A stretch of 28,535 nt of DNA from 66-474 sp035572335 (GCA_035572335.1 DATNAW010000042.1:1-28535), one strand, 5' to 3'; numbered from the stretch's first letter, positions 1 through 8,470 are shown. Notes: a model not told the origin generated them from the letters alone. Numbers and translations: made by a program.

Positions 1-554
1 ACGTCGAACTTGTAGTACGACATCAGGTCGATCTGCTGCTTGATGAAATCGACCGGATAGAAATGCCGCGCGGTGTCCAGCATCACCCCGCGCCATGCAT
101 AGCGCGGCGCGTCCTCGATGCTCACCGCCGGAATCGCCGGCGGCACTTCCTGTTGCAGCGGCAACAGCTGCCGCAAGGTTTGCACGCCCCAGAACAGGCC
201 GCGCTCGCCGGCGGCGGAGATCATGACCGACCGGGGCGTCACCACCAACCGATACGCTTCAGCGCCTCGAATCGACGGATCAATGCGCAGGCCGATCCGC
301 CCGCGCTCCGGCGCCGCCACCACCTGGAGATCGACACCGGCCTGGTCGTGGAGCGCATCGCGCAGGAAGCCCGCGATCCACTGTGCCCGCGCGTCGGCCG
401 GCGCGGCAATCAAATCGCCGTCGCGCAGTTCGAATGCACCCTGTCCCTGCGTCAGGTGCCGCGGCGTGGGCAGGATATTGAACTCTGCGCGTGCCGCGGG
501 CACATACGACGCGATCGCGATGCAGAACAGGATGCCGGCGATTGCACGTTGCAT
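1..554 (-). CDS. Exported GH20 beta-N-acetylhexosaminidase, N-terminal part only
   Basis: Reading the minus strand from the ATG at 554 gives an open frame to the window edge (184 whole codons, no stop), so the C-terminal part lies outside. Residues 1-23 look like a Sec signal peptide (MQRAIAGILFCIAIASYVPA, then an ARA cleavage site). Next come an N-terminal GH20b-type domain and, near the edge, the RGVMLDTARHFYPVDFIKQQ segment, which is the classic start of the GH20 catalytic barrel. The catalytic Asp-Glu pair is not in the window. Known members remove terminal beta-GlcNAc or GalNAc from glycans. The start lies 13 bases after the stop of the lactonase gene, with a GAGGGGAT ribosome-binding stretch, so it is probably the last visible gene of the fucosidase/TonB-receptor run. 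Substrate specificity cannot be judged from this fragment. Confidence 0.88.
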   Translation of the reverse strand, partial: MQRAIAGILFCIAIASYVPAARAEFNILPTPRHLTQGQGAFELRDGDLIAAPADARAQWIAGFLRDALHDQAGVDLQVVAAPERGRIGLRIDPSIRGAEAYRLVVTPRSVMISAAGERGLFWGVQTLRQLLPLQQEVPPAIPAVSIEDAPRYAWRGVMLDTARHFYPVDFIKQQIDLMSYYKFD

Positions 555-567
555 GTCTCGTATCCCC

Positions 568-1395
568 TCAATTTTCGATACCGTAAACACGAACCGCATT
601 GCCGCCGAACAGCGCCTCGCGCTCATCGCCCGCGGAATCTACGAGATTGTCCGCCAGATTGAACCAGCGCGAGTAGTCGGCCGCGAGGTTGACCACCGGC
701 CAATCGCTGCCCCACAGCAGGCGCCGCGGTCCGAACGTTGCGAGCAGATGCTCGACATACGGCCGCAGCGCGTCGGGACGCCACGCGTCGCCGGCTTCCG
801 TCACCAGTCCCGAGAGCTTGCAGCTTACGTTCGGCAATTCGGCAAGCGCGGCGATTTGCGCGCGCCAGGGATCGATCGCGCCACGCGCGATATCCGGCTT
901 CGCGGCGTGGTCGACCACGATGCGCAACGCCGGATGCCGTTCGGCGAAACGCACGAGGTACGGCAGATGCCGGGGCTTGACCAGCGCATCGAAGCGCAGA
1001 TCGTGCGCGATCATCGCCTCGATCGCCGGCGCCAACGACGGTTGCAGGATCCAGTCGTCGTCCGGCAAATCCTGCAGCATCGGCCGCAAGCCGCGCAGTT
1101 TCGGGTGCGATGCCAAAGCGGCGATGCGCTCCGCGACGTCTGGTGCAGCAGGATCGACCCAGCCGACCACGCCCGCGATGCGCGCGTCGTCGCGCGCCAA
1201 TTCCAGCAACCATGCGGTATCAAGCTCGCTCGGCTGCGACTGCACCGCGATCGCGGCGTCGATGCCTGCGACATCCGCTTCGCGCCGCCAGTTTTCCGGC
1301 AGGAAGTCGCGATGGATCGCGGTCAGTTCCGGCGGCGGCCACGTGCAATCGTTGCGGCCGATCCGCCAGAAATGCACGTGCGCATCGACCGCCAT
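568..1395 (-). CDS. L-fuconolactonase (amidohydrolase 2 family)
   Basis: The protein belongs to the COG3618-type TIM-barrel amidohydrolases that open sugar 1,4- or 1,5-lactones. Visible motifs are the N-terminal HxH (VDAHVHFW), a central VVDHAAKPD segment and a C-terminal LLWGSDWPV segment, all typical of the metal-dependent lactonase fold. I chose the ATG at 1395 because family members begin with M-x-(I/V)-DAHxHFW; a GTG at 1416 would add seven residues, and neither start has a good ribosome-binding site. The neighbours are fucosidases and the remaining genes for L-fucose oxidation, so the likely reaction is L-fucono-lactone to L-fuconate. A rhamnono- or other deoxy-sugar lactone is the main alternative. 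It is separated from the other pathway enzymes and lies with the glycosidase genes, 13 bases upstream of the GH20 gene. About 275 residues, normal for the family. Confidence 0.85.
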   Translation of the reverse strand: MAVDAHVHFWRIGRNDCTWPPPELTAIHRDFLPENWRREADVAGIDAAIAVQSQPSELDTAWLLELARDDARIAGVVGWVDPAAPDVAERIAALASHPKLRGLRPMLQDLPDDDWILQPSLAPAIEAMIAHDLRFDALVKPRHLPYLVRFAERHPALRIVVDHAAKPDIARGAIDPWRAQIAALAELPNVSCKLSGLVTEAGDAWRPDALRPYVEHLLATFGPRRLLWGSDWPVVNLAADYSRWFNLADNLVDSAGDEREALFGGNAVRVYGIEN

Positions 1396-1491
1396 CACGA
1401 CCGGATCGCTTTGCACTCACTCGAAGTTGTGAGGCGCAACCAGGTCCACGCGCATCGCCCGCATGCCACCGCGCCGCGCGCGCCGAGAAGG

Positions 1492-1511
1492 GCCCCGGCC
1501 GCAGCCGGGGC
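1492..1511 (-). terminator. GC-rich hairpin after the TonB-dependent receptor gene
   Basis: The sequence GCCCCGGC-CGCA-GCCGGGGC forms a perfect 8-bp stem with a 4-base loop, 23 bases beyond the stop codon of the receptor gene. On the minus strand it is followed by CCTTCTCG rather than a run of T, so it is a weak candidate for an intrinsic terminator or an RNA-stabilising 3' hairpin. It could reduce read-through into the lactonase gene. Confidence 0.4.
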
Positions 1512-1533
1512 AAGCACTCGACGCTGGAGCTCG

Positions 1534-4434
1534 TCAATCAAGTTTGTAGTTGATCTGCAGGAAGACCTCGCGTCCATCGTAGGTATCGCCCTGCTGGGTC
1601 GGGATGAACTCGAAACCACCCGAGTAATAGGGAATGTTGCCTATCCGGTCGAAGATGTTGTGCACGATGAGCGTCATCTTGAGGCGCTTGTCGAACTGGT
1701 AGCCGACCGAACCGCTCCAGGTGATCCACGGCTTGATCATGCCGTAATAAAGAGTGCACTCCGGATCGCCCTGCGACGGCGTGATCCCGTTGGGCAACAC
1801 CTCGCAACCGCCGAAGTTGTTGTCGCGCAGGGACCCGTAGCGCAGGCCGGAAATCGATGCATCCCACGCGCCCCGGTTCCAGTTGAGGATACCGGTCACC
1901 CTGCTGGCGACGTTCTGGTAGCGCGTGTTGAGCAGCGGGTCGGTGGGAAGCACGCGTTCCTTGTACGACAGATTGTCGGTGTAGTTGATTGCCAGGTGGA
2001 AGTCGCCCCAATTGCGGGTCGTCCAGTTGTAATCGAGCGAGGCATCGATGCCGCTGACATACAGCGACGACTCGTTGATCGGGCCGGTGTGGATGGCGGT
2101 GATGTTGCCGTTCGCATCCCTGATGACGTCCGCGATCGCCAGTTGGCAATACGCCGAACCGGGCGCATGCGCCGTGTACGGCGCGCCACTGAGTTGCAGG
2201 CCGGTGATGCAGCCCGCCTCGTCCGCCAGGAGTGTGCCCTGGTCGATGTAATTGATCGCGTTGTTGACGCCGGTGTGCCAGTAATCGGCCATGAGTGTCA
2301 GTCCATCGACCCACGGAACGTCCCATGCCAGGCCATAGGTCCAGCCATGGCCCGATTCCGGCAGCAGGTTGGGGCTGCCGCCCTGGTACTGGGTGAAGTA
2401 AGTGGAATGCTGGGTCGCGGGACAATTGAAATCCTTGGCCTGGATGCACTGCAACGGGTCGGCATAAATGCCGATCGTCGACGCTGATTGCGTCTGGTAG
2501 ATCGCCTGCATGTCCGGCGCCTTGAAGTTGGTGCCGTAACTGCCGCGAAGCAGCAGACCCTTGATCGGACGCCATTCAAAGCTGAAGCCCCAGGTCTTCG
2601 CGATGTCGGCGATGCTGGCGTCGACGTATTTGTCCGCGCGCCCGGAGAAATCGATGTCCAGCGTCGACAGCACCGGTATCCGGAACTCGGTCGCGAACGA
2701 ATAGCGGTTGCGACTGCCGCCACCGGTGTTGTAGTCCTGGAACGGATCGCCGAAGTCGAGCGTGTTGCCACGCGGGTCGGGTGCCAGCTTGTAGCCGTTG
2801 TGGAACGCCTCCAGCACGGCGGCCCAGCCGATCGGCTTGTCGTCCCAGGGAACGTTGAACAGGTTTCCGTTGACGTTCAAGGTGGCGTTCTGCATCCACG
2901 ACCATGCATTGTTCTCGCCGGCCACGCCGAACGTGGAATATTGCGCCGGCGTGATCGGATACCAGAAGCGCTGCTGGTCAACGTCATACACGGGATACGT
3001 CGTACCGTTGATCGTGGTGGTGCCGAGCTGCGGGCCGAAGAAGAAGTTGAACATGCCCTGTTCGTTCAGGCCCGTGTAGTTCTCGTGCACGATGTACTTC
3101 TGGTAACCGAGATTCAAATCCCAGTTGAAGCGATTGTCGAAGATCGCACCACGCAGGCCGGCGTGGACGTTCCAGTCCTGTTCGTTGTCGTAGGTGTTCG
3201 CCTGCGTGCCCATCTCCGCGTACGTCAACTGGCGCAGGTAATTGGTGATGACCTGGCCCGTGCCCTGGTCATAGAACGGCACCGGCAAGCCGCCCATTGG
3301 ATACGCGAACGGACGCTGGGTTTGCGAGACGCCGTGGGTGTCGTAGATCGCGACGGAGCCATAGGCCTGCAGGTTGTCGTTCAAGTCGTACTCGCCCGAA
3401 ATGGCGGCATCATTGCTTTGCAAGCCCGGCGTCAGCACCCAGTTGCGGAACAGGTTGGGTTGTGTGCAGTACTGGCCATAGTCGGTGACCGGGCCCGTCA
3501 CCTGATCGCCGTTCGTTCCGATGGTCTTCTTGTCGCGCCGCGCGAAATTCTGGAACGCCTCGCACGAGCCCGCGGGCGGCGTGATGTAGTTGCCGTTGAT
3601 GTCGTACAGCGACAGGGCATCGTAGGTCTGGTAGCCGAACATCCGCGCGCTGGGATTCCAGGTGCCGTAGCCGGCGTCGGCCTCGGATTCCGTGTACGGA
3701 CGATCCTTGGCCCACAACGGCGTGCGATTGCTGTGCTCGAGGTTGTAGATGACGTGCCAGTGGTCGCCTGACCGGCCGCCCGTCCAGTTGAAGTCGCCGT
3801 ACTGGCGCGCACCACGGGTTGCACCACCGGCCGTGAGCTGCAAATCGTCGCCCTGGTACTGCTTCTTCAGGATCACGTTGACCACGCCGGCCACGGCGTC
3901 GGCGCCGTAGATCGACGAGGCACCGGACGCGAGGATTTCCACGCGATCGATCATCCCGGTCGGGATGTCGTTGTAGTTCTGGAAATTGGTCTTGCCGTTG
4001 TTGGATTGTGGATAATCGACGACGCGATAGCCATCGATCATCAACTGGGTGAATTGCGGACCCATGTTGCGCAGGTTGAGCTGGCGGGCATTCACCGAGG
4101 TTGAACCCCAACTCGGCGGCGTCTGCGCCCTGCCGACCTGCGGCAGTGAATTCATGAATTCCCAGAGCGTGGTGAAGCCTTCCTTCTTCATCTGCACGCC
4201 GGTGACGGTCATCACCGGTTTGGCGCCTTCGATCTCGGTGCGCGGAATGCGCGAGCCGAGCACCACGACTTCCTTGAGGGTCTTCTGCGGTGCCGAAGAT
4301 GGAGGCGTCGACTGGGACTGGGCGGGATTCGTATCCTGCCCTGTGGCGGTCTGCGCCATGGCGCCCCATGGCAGCAACAACGCCGACGACATGGCCAGCG
4401 CGAGCACATTTCGATGAAGCATGACGTGTTGCAT
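1534..4434 (-). CDS. TonB-dependent outer-membrane receptor (glycan type)
   Basis: A 966-residue protein with a Sec signal peptide (residues 1-27, ending GAMA before Q). It has a TonB-box-like stretch (LKEVVVLGSRIPRTE), a plug domain with LNLRNMGPQFTQLMIDGYRV and the ASSIYGADAVAGVVNVILKK segment, then a long 22-strand-type barrel with KAPDMQAIYQ and the TLIVHNIFDR segment near the C-terminus. Such receptors import ligands across the outer membrane using TonB energy. Location directly after two fucosidase genes suggests a fucose-containing oligosaccharide or glycopeptide, but the sequence alone cannot separate this from an iron-chelate or other ligand. I prefer the ATG at 4434 (GGGAGAG upstream). 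An in-frame ATG at 4512 has an even better Shine-Dalgarno sequence, but the extra 26 codons have poor codon use and would distort the signal peptide. The C-terminus ends YKLD, not in the usual aromatic residue. Confidence 0.9.
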   Translation of the reverse strand: MQHVMLHRNVLALAMSSALLLPWGAMAQTATGQDTNPAQSQSTPPSSAPQKTLKEVVVLGSRIPRTEIEGAKPVMTVTGVQMKKEGFTTLWEFMNSLPQVGRAQTPPSWGSTSVNARQLNLRNMGPQFTQLMIDGYRVVDYPQSNNGKTNFQNYNDIPTGMIDRVEILASGASSIYGADAVAGVVNVILKKQYQGDDLQLTAGGATRGARQYGDFNWTGGRSGDHWHVIYNLEHSNRTPLWAKDRPYTESEADAGYGTWNPSARMFGYQTYDALSLYDINGNYITPPAGSCEAFQNFARRDKKTIGTNGDQVTGPVTDYGQYCTQPNLFRNWVLTPGLQSNDAAISGEYDLNDNLQAYGSVAIYDTHGVSQTQRPFAYPMGGLPVPFYDQGTGQVITNYLRQLTYAEMGTQANTYDNEQDWNVHAGLRGAIFDNRFNWDLNLGYQKYIVHENYTGLNEQGMFNFFFGPQLGTTTINGTTYPVYDVDQQRFWYPITPAQYSTFGVAGENNAWSWMQNATLNVNGNLFNVPWDDKPIGWAAVLEAFHNGYKLAPDPRGNTLDFGDPFQDYNTGGGSRNRYSFATEFRIPVLSTLDIDFSGRADKYVDASIADIAKTWGFSFEWRPIKGLLLRGSYGTNFKAPDMQAIYQTQSASTIGIYADPLQCIQAKDFNCPATQHSTYFTQYQGGSPNLLPESGHGWTYGLAWDVPWVDGLTLMADYWHTGVNNAINYIDQGTLLADEAGCITGLQLSGAPYTAHAPGSAYCQLAIADVIRDANGNITAIHTGPINESSLYVSGIDASLDYNWTTRNWGDFHLAINYTDNLSYKERVLPTDPLLNTRYQNVASRVTGILNWNRGAWDASISGLRYGSLRDNNFGGCEVLPNGITPSQGDPECTLYYGMIKPWITWSGSVGYQFDKRLKMTLIVHNIFDRIGNIPYYSGGFEFIPTQQGDTYDGREVFLQINYKLD

Positions 4435-4509
4435 GACGACTCTCCCGGATCGGCCGCAGCCATGGTTCAGTTTTGCAAACGTGGTGCACCAATGAAACCC
4501 TGTGCAGCG

Positions 4510-4524
4510 CATGGTAAATCCTCC
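4510..4524 (-). promoter_or_regulatory. Strong ribosome-binding site with upstream ATG in the TonB-receptor leader
   Basis: Minus strand GGAGGA (4524-4519), six bases, then ATG (4512-4510). This is the best Shine-Dalgarno match in the region and is in frame with the receptor gene 78 bases further on. It may be the true start (992 residues) or a translated leader coupled to the second start at 4434. Confidence 0.5.
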
Positions 4525-4586
4525 GAAAGGCCGTGGGAAGTCCCTGCCGTCGCCGGAAGTTGCTGCGATGCAGCGAAATTGGACGT

Positions 4587-6053
4587 CTAACTGCGTACGG
4601 CAGGAATGCGCAACGTCCACGCCGGCGCGTCGGCCAGACGGCGGCGCGCAGCCTCGGACAACGCGACGCTGAAGCCCGAGCCGCGCGACTGCCATGCAAG
4701 CGTCTCCGCTATTCCCAACACCTGCAGACGCGCACCCGACGCAGGCTGGAAGCTATGCAATTCGAGTGCCGCCGGAGGCGCGCGCTCATCCGCGTCGGCA
4801 AGGTAAATCGCATTGACGCTGCCGTCCTTGAGCTGCGTGAATCGGAACTTGCCTTCCTGGTACGGCGCGATGGCGCGGCTCGCGTGGATCGCGGAACCGT
4901 TCACCCGCATCCACGCGCCGATCGCCTTCAACCGCTCCAGCGCCGTGGCGGGCAGTTCACCGTTGCCTTGCGGGCCAATGCCCAGCAACAAATTGCCGCC
5001 CTTGGCGACGATCTCGACCAGCATGTGCACCAGTTCGCGCGGCGATTTGTACTTGTCGTGTGGATTCCACGACCACGAGTCACCCATCGTCATGCAGGTT
5101 TCCCACGGATACGGCAGCGGGTGCTTCGGTGTGGTCTGCTCGGGCGTGCGGTAATCCTCGTACGGCCCGCCGTCGGCGCGATTGACCAGGATGATGCCCG
5201 GTTGGTTGCGGCGCGCGGTCGCGGCGAGCCGCGGCATGTCGATGTCCTGCGCCCACGGCACTTCCATGCCGTAGGCTTTGGCGTCGGGATGGTCCTGCGC
5301 ATTCACCCAGCCGGCGTCCAGCCACATCAGGTCGATGCGCCCGTAGTGCGAAGTGATCTCGTCGATCTGCTTGTGGGTGAACTCGACGAAGCGCTTCCAC
5401 ATCTCCGGATACTTGCGCACGTCGTAATTGTTGTTGCGCGTCGGCGTGGCCCAGCGCGGCGACCAGTAATCGGGCGTATGCCAATCGGCCTTGGAAAAAT
5501 ACGCGCCGATGCCGAAGTCGCGCGCGCGGAACGCATCGAACAGCGCCTTCGCGACGTTCGCTTTCAAATTCGTGTGAAACGGCACGTCGCGCGCGGTGAT
5601 CCTGTAGTTCGTCGTCGCGGTGTCGAACATGCAGAAACCGTCGTGATGCTTGGTAGTGAACACCACGTAGCGCATGCCGGCCGCGTGCGCGGCGTCAGCC
5701 CATCGCGCCGGATCGAACTTCACGGGATTGAAGGTTTTCGGCAACTGTTCGTAACGCCGTTTCCACTCGACGTAGCCGACGTCGTCGGGACGCTTGCACC
5801 AGGGTTCGTCCTCGGAACACAGCGTCCACGATTCGACGATGCCGAGCTGGCTGTAGGTGCCCCAGTGCAGGATCAGGCCGAACTTCCAGTCCGACCACTG
5901 CGCGAGTTTCTTGACGACGAGCGGATCGGTTTCGGGAATATAGCCATCGCCCTTCTTCTTCGCGGGTGCGGCGGCCAGCGCGGGACGCAAGCCGACACGC
6001 GCCAGCAATGCCAGCGCGGCGGCACCTTGCAGGATTTCACGACGTGTGGGCAT
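4587..6053 (-). CDS. Alpha-L-fucosidase, GH29, Tat-exported
   Basis: A 488-residue retaining fucosidase that releases L-fucose from fucosylated glycans. The N-terminus has a twin-arginine signal (TRREILQGAAALALLARVG), predicting export of a folded protein to the periplasm. The GH29 domain shows GLILHWGTYSQLG (about 59-71), TTKHHDGFCMFDT (about 133-145) and IDLMWLDAGW (about 240-249), where D246 is the expected nucleophile. The TMGDSWSWNPHDKYKSP and KGGNLLLGIGPQGNGELP segments are also typical of GH29, and a C-terminal beta domain follows. It lies 21 bases downstream of the second GH29 gene on the same strand and upstream of the TonB-dependent receptor, so the three are probably co-transcribed. 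It differs strongly in sequence from the other fucosidase, so the pair likely divides linkages. Which linkage (alpha-1,2, 1,3/4 or 1,6) is not visible. Confidence 0.95.
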   Translation of the reverse strand: MPTRREILQGAAALALLARVGLRPALAAAPAKKKGDGYIPETDPLVVKKLAQWSDWKFGLILHWGTYSQLGIVESWTLCSEDEPWCKRPDDVGYVEWKRRYEQLPKTFNPVKFDPARWADAAHAAGMRYVVFTTKHHDGFCMFDTATTNYRITARDVPFHTNLKANVAKALFDAFRARDFGIGAYFSKADWHTPDYWSPRWATPTRNNNYDVRKYPEMWKRFVEFTHKQIDEITSHYGRIDLMWLDAGWVNAQDHPDAKAYGMEVPWAQDIDMPRLAATARRNQPGIILVNRADGGPYEDYRTPEQTTPKHPLPYPWETCMTMGDSWSWNPHDKYKSPRELVHMLVEIVAKGGNLLLGIGPQGNGELPATALERLKAIGAWMRVNGSAIHASRAIAPYQEGKFRFTQLKDGSVNAIYLADADERAPPAALELHSFQPASGARLQVLGIAETLAWQSRGSGFSVALSEAARRRLADAPAWTLRIPAVRS

Positions 6054-6074
6054 GTTGGGTATGGAGGCGCTCGC

Positions 6075-7448
6075 TTAGTTGGCGGCTTCCGGTTTCGCCT
6101 CGGGATGAAACAGCTTGATCGGCCCGTCCAGTTTCAGCGCGATCACGCTGACCTGCGGATCGAGTGCCGCATCGGGCACGTCGATGTACAGCAGGCCCGG
6201 CGCGCCGGTCGACGACCACTTTCCACTCAGGTGGGTCGTCACTTTCGCGGCACTGCCGAGCGAACGTGCGGCGAGTACGCGGTTCTGCAGCCCCTTCACG
6301 ATCAGCGGACCGTTCGGTTTGCCGGTGACGAACAGGTACAGCGTCCTGTGGTCCTTCGACAACGTGCTGTCGCCGTAGTAGTAGTCCTTCGGGATGCCGG
6401 CGCGCGAACCGTAGATCGCTTCCTGGTTCCTGCGCACCCAGCGGCCGATCTCCTTCAGCGTCGACACTTCCTGCTGCGGAATCGTGCCGTCCGCGTGCGG
6501 GCCGAAATCCAGCAGCAGGTTGCCGCCCATGTCGAGGGTGTCGGCGAGCATGCGGATCAGTTCGTTCGGCGTCTTGAAATCGTGATCCTGCGGCTGCCAG
6601 CCCCACGAATCATTGATCGTCATGCACAGTTCCCAGTACTTGTCGGGCGGCCGCGTGATCGGCACGCCCTGCTCCGGCGTGCCGTAATCGCCGTAACCGG
6701 GCAGGCGCGAGTTGAGGATCGCATTCGGGTTGTGCGCAAGGATCATGTCTCGCGTCTGCTTCGAATGCCATTCCTCGGCGCTGTGCTCCCAGCCGCCATC
6801 GAACCAGTACAGGTCCGGGTTGTAACGGTTCATCAGGTCGCGCAACTGGCCTTGGTAATAAGCGACGAAGCGATTCCATCGCGCGGGGTCGTTCTTGATC
6901 TGGTAGCGCGTCTTCGTCTGGGTGAAAGCCGGATAGTCCGGCGAGGACCAGTCGATCAGCGAGAAGTACAGCCCTACCTTCAGGCCGTCCTTGCGCAACG
7001 CGGCGACGAAGGGCGCCACCAGGTCGCGCTTCGCGGGCGTGTCCTTTACCACGTTCAGACCCTGCTTCGTATCCCATAGCGCCACGCCGTCGTGGTGCTT
7101 GGTGGTCATCACGGCATAGCGCGCGCCGCTTTCCCTGATCAGGTCCGCCCACGCCTGCGGGTCGTAATGCGAAGCCGTGAATCCCTTGAGCTGCTTCATG
7201 TAATCGGCGTACGGGATCTTTTCGTCGAAGAACGACCAGGATTCCGCCACGCCGTCCACGTCGTAGATGCCGTAATGGATGAAGATGCCGAACTTGGCGT
7301 CGGCGAACCATTGCATGCGCGCGGCCTTGGCGGCCGCGGCTTGCGCATCGGCGATGCCCTTGGCCGGCGTCGCAGGAGATGCCATGGTTACCGATGTCAC
7401 TGCGCAAACCGATGTGCACATCAACGCGGACAGCCAGAACTTTTTCAT
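6075..7448 (-). CDS. Alpha-L-fucosidase, GH29, Sec-exported
   Basis: A 457-residue second GH29 enzyme. It starts with a Sec-type signal peptide (MKKFWLSALMCTSVCAVTSV, cleavage likely after TMA), unlike the Tat signal of its neighbour. Motifs are GIFIHYGIYDVDG (about 54-66), TTKHHDGVALWDT (about 115-127) and PDLYWFDGGW (about 211-220), with D217 as the expected nucleophile. TINDSWGWQPQDHDFKTPNE and MGGNLLLDFGPHADGTIP complete the domain. The start lies 7 bases after the stop of the IclR-type regulator gene, with only a poor ribosome-binding site, which suggests translation coupled to the regulator. The acid/base residue of GH29 is poorly conserved and I did not assign it. Probable role: periplasmic removal of fucose from oligosaccharides brought in by the receptor encoded downstream. 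Confidence 0.95.
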   Translation of the reverse strand: MKKFWLSALMCTSVCAVTSVTMASPATPAKGIADAQAAAAKAARMQWFADAKFGIFIHYGIYDVDGVAESWSFFDEKIPYADYMKQLKGFTASHYDPQAWADLIRESGARYAVMTTKHHDGVALWDTKQGLNVVKDTPAKRDLVAPFVAALRKDGLKVGLYFSLIDWSSPDYPAFTQTKTRYQIKNDPARWNRFVAYYQGQLRDLMNRYNPDLYWFDGGWEHSAEEWHSKQTRDMILAHNPNAILNSRLPGYGDYGTPEQGVPITRPPDKYWELCMTINDSWGWQPQDHDFKTPNELIRMLADTLDMGGNLLLDFGPHADGTIPQQEVSTLKEIGRWVRRNQEAIYGSRAGIPKDYYYGDSTLSKDHRTLYLFVTGKPNGPLIVKGLQNRVLAARSLGSAAKVTTHLSGKWSSTGAPGLLYIDVPDAALDPQVSVIALKLDGPIKLFHPEAKPEAAN

Positions 7449-7455
7449 GTCGTGC

Positions 7456-8208
7456 TCACGCCGTCAGGTCCCGCGAAATCGCCGCCACCGCTTCGCGCAA
7501 TGCGTCCAGCGCCGCCTTCATCGACACCTTGACGGGCCGGCGCTCGACGTAAGGAATGGTCAGCGCGCCCGCCGCCGCGGCGTGCCGCAGGATCGGCGCG
7601 GAAAGATCGGTTACCGCATCGACGTCGCCGCTGGGCAACGTCGCATAACCCTGCGCTCGAATCCCGTCGGCCTGCGCGACGAAGCGCTTGCGCTTGTGCA
7701 GCGTGCCCGCGGCGTCCATCAACGCGAGCCAGTGTTCACGCACCTCGTCGCTCTGGAACGCGAACAGAACCGCGCCCGAGGTGGAACGCGACAGCGGCAG
7801 CCGATGGCCCACGCGCACCACGAAACCAATGTCGTCAGGCGGCTCGACACGCGCGATCACCACCATCTGGTCGCCCGAGGCGACCGCCAGGTGGCACGGC
7901 TGCAGCACGTCGCGCGCCAACCGGTGCATCACAGGCAGCGCGGCCTCGACCAGTGATTTCATCGGCGGTCGTTCCATGCCCAGCAGGAACAGGCGATTGG
8001 TCAGCGCGTAGCCCGAATCGTTCTCGCGTGCGATGTAGCCGCGCTCCTCCAGCACCTGCAGCATCCGAAAGATCTCGCCCTTGGAGTAGCCGATCGCCGA
8101 CGCGACGCCGGTCATCGTCAGCGGCGCATGCGCGCGCGCCAGCAGTTCCAGGATGTCGAGGCCCTTGTCGAGGGCGGGCGCGCGATACTTGGCTGGCTTG
8201 TTGGTCAT
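7456..8208 (-). CDS. IclR-family transcriptional regulator
   Basis: A 250-residue regulator. Residues 10-70 form the winged helix-turn-helix (ALDKGLDILELLARAHAPLT, then GVASAIGYSKGEIFRMLQVL with the recognition helix, and ERGYIAREN for the wing). The rest is an IclR effector-binding GAF-like domain (PLSRSTSGAVLFAF, then GYATLPSGDVDAVTDLSAPI, where the conserved DVDAV-SAPI pattern is clear). The start is the ATG at 8208 with GGGGA upstream; an in-frame ATG at 8361 would add 51 residues unlike the family. The gene is first in the run that includes both fucosidases and the TonB receptor, and is divergent from the fucose permease. A role as local regulator of fucose or fuco-oligosaccharide use is therefore likely, with an intermediate of the pathway as possible effector. 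Whether it activates or represses is not visible. Confidence 0.92.
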   Translation of the reverse strand: MTNKPAKYRAPALDKGLDILELLARAHAPLTMTGVASAIGYSKGEIFRMLQVLEERGYIARENDSGYALTNRLFLLGMERPPMKSLVEAALPVMHRLARDVLQPCHLAVASGDQMVVIARVEPPDDIGFVVRVGHRLPLSRSTSGAVLFAFQSDEVREHWLALMDAAGTLHKRKRFVAQADGIRAQGYATLPSGDVDAVTDLSAPILRHAAAAGALTIPYVERRPVKVSMKAALDALREAVAAISRDLTA

Positions 8209-8238
8209 GATCGTCCCCGCTCGCGTCGGATTCCGGGC

Positions 8239-8248
8239 GCAACGTTGC
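8239..8248. promoter_or_regulatory. Candidate operator: perfect palindrome in the iclR leader
   Basis: GCAACGTTGC is a perfect 10-bp palindrome 31 bases upstream of the regulator start. It is flanked almost symmetrically by a second inverted pair, GATTCCG (8229-8235) and CGGAATC (8256-8262). It lies between the candidate minus-strand promoter and the start codon, a plausible place for autoregulation. The AACGTT core resembles LacI-type sites as much as IclR-type sites, so the binding protein is uncertain. Confidence 0.4.
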
Positions 8249-8335
8249 CCTCGTTCGGAATCGGAGAACCATCGCAAGCGGACTCGGCGCTTGCGCGGCA
8301 CCTTGGCGCAGCCTCGTGCATTGGCGAAGCTGGAT

Positions 8336-8363
8336 TTTATATTTACAACGCAACGAATCACAA
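8336..8363 (-). promoter_or_regulatory. Candidate promoter for the iclR-fucosidase operon
   Basis: On the minus strand, TTGTGA (8363-8358) and TATAAA (8341-8336) are spaced by 16 bases, matching sigma-70 -35 and -10 boxes at 4 and 5 of 6 positions. This is the only AT-rich patch in the 262-base gap between the regulator and the divergent permease gene. It predicts a leader of about 120 bases. The same patch could carry the plus-strand permease promoter (TTGGCG at 8321 and TACAAC at 8344), but that match is poorer. Confidence 0.5.
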
Positions 8364-8470
8364 GCTAGTATCGGTCCATCGGCGTCTTCCGGCAAGCGCA
8401 AAGGTTGCGATGGCCCGCTTGCCGGCGGCGCTTTCTCCCTCTCCGAAGCGGAAGACTTCACGTTCCCGCC

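Noticed and set aside
118..2487. Long plus-strand open frame opposite the GH20, lactonase and TonB-receptor genes
   Set aside because: Arg-rich low-quality protein without motifs; a shadow caused by high GC at third codon positions of the real minus-strand genes.
4562..4574. GCTGC-GAT-GCAGC hairpin after the Tat-exported fucosidase gene
   Set aside because: Only five base pairs with a three-base loop and no T-run; probably chance in GC-rich DNA.
4533..7079. 848-codon plus-strand open frame opposite both fucosidase genes
   Set aside because: No domain or signal visible, while the opposite strand encodes two intact GH29 proteins with all motifs.
8209..8361. 51-residue N-terminal extension of the IclR-type regulator
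   Set aside because: Would cover the promoter-like patch and palindrome and is not like the family; the ATG at 8208 has a good ribosome-binding site.
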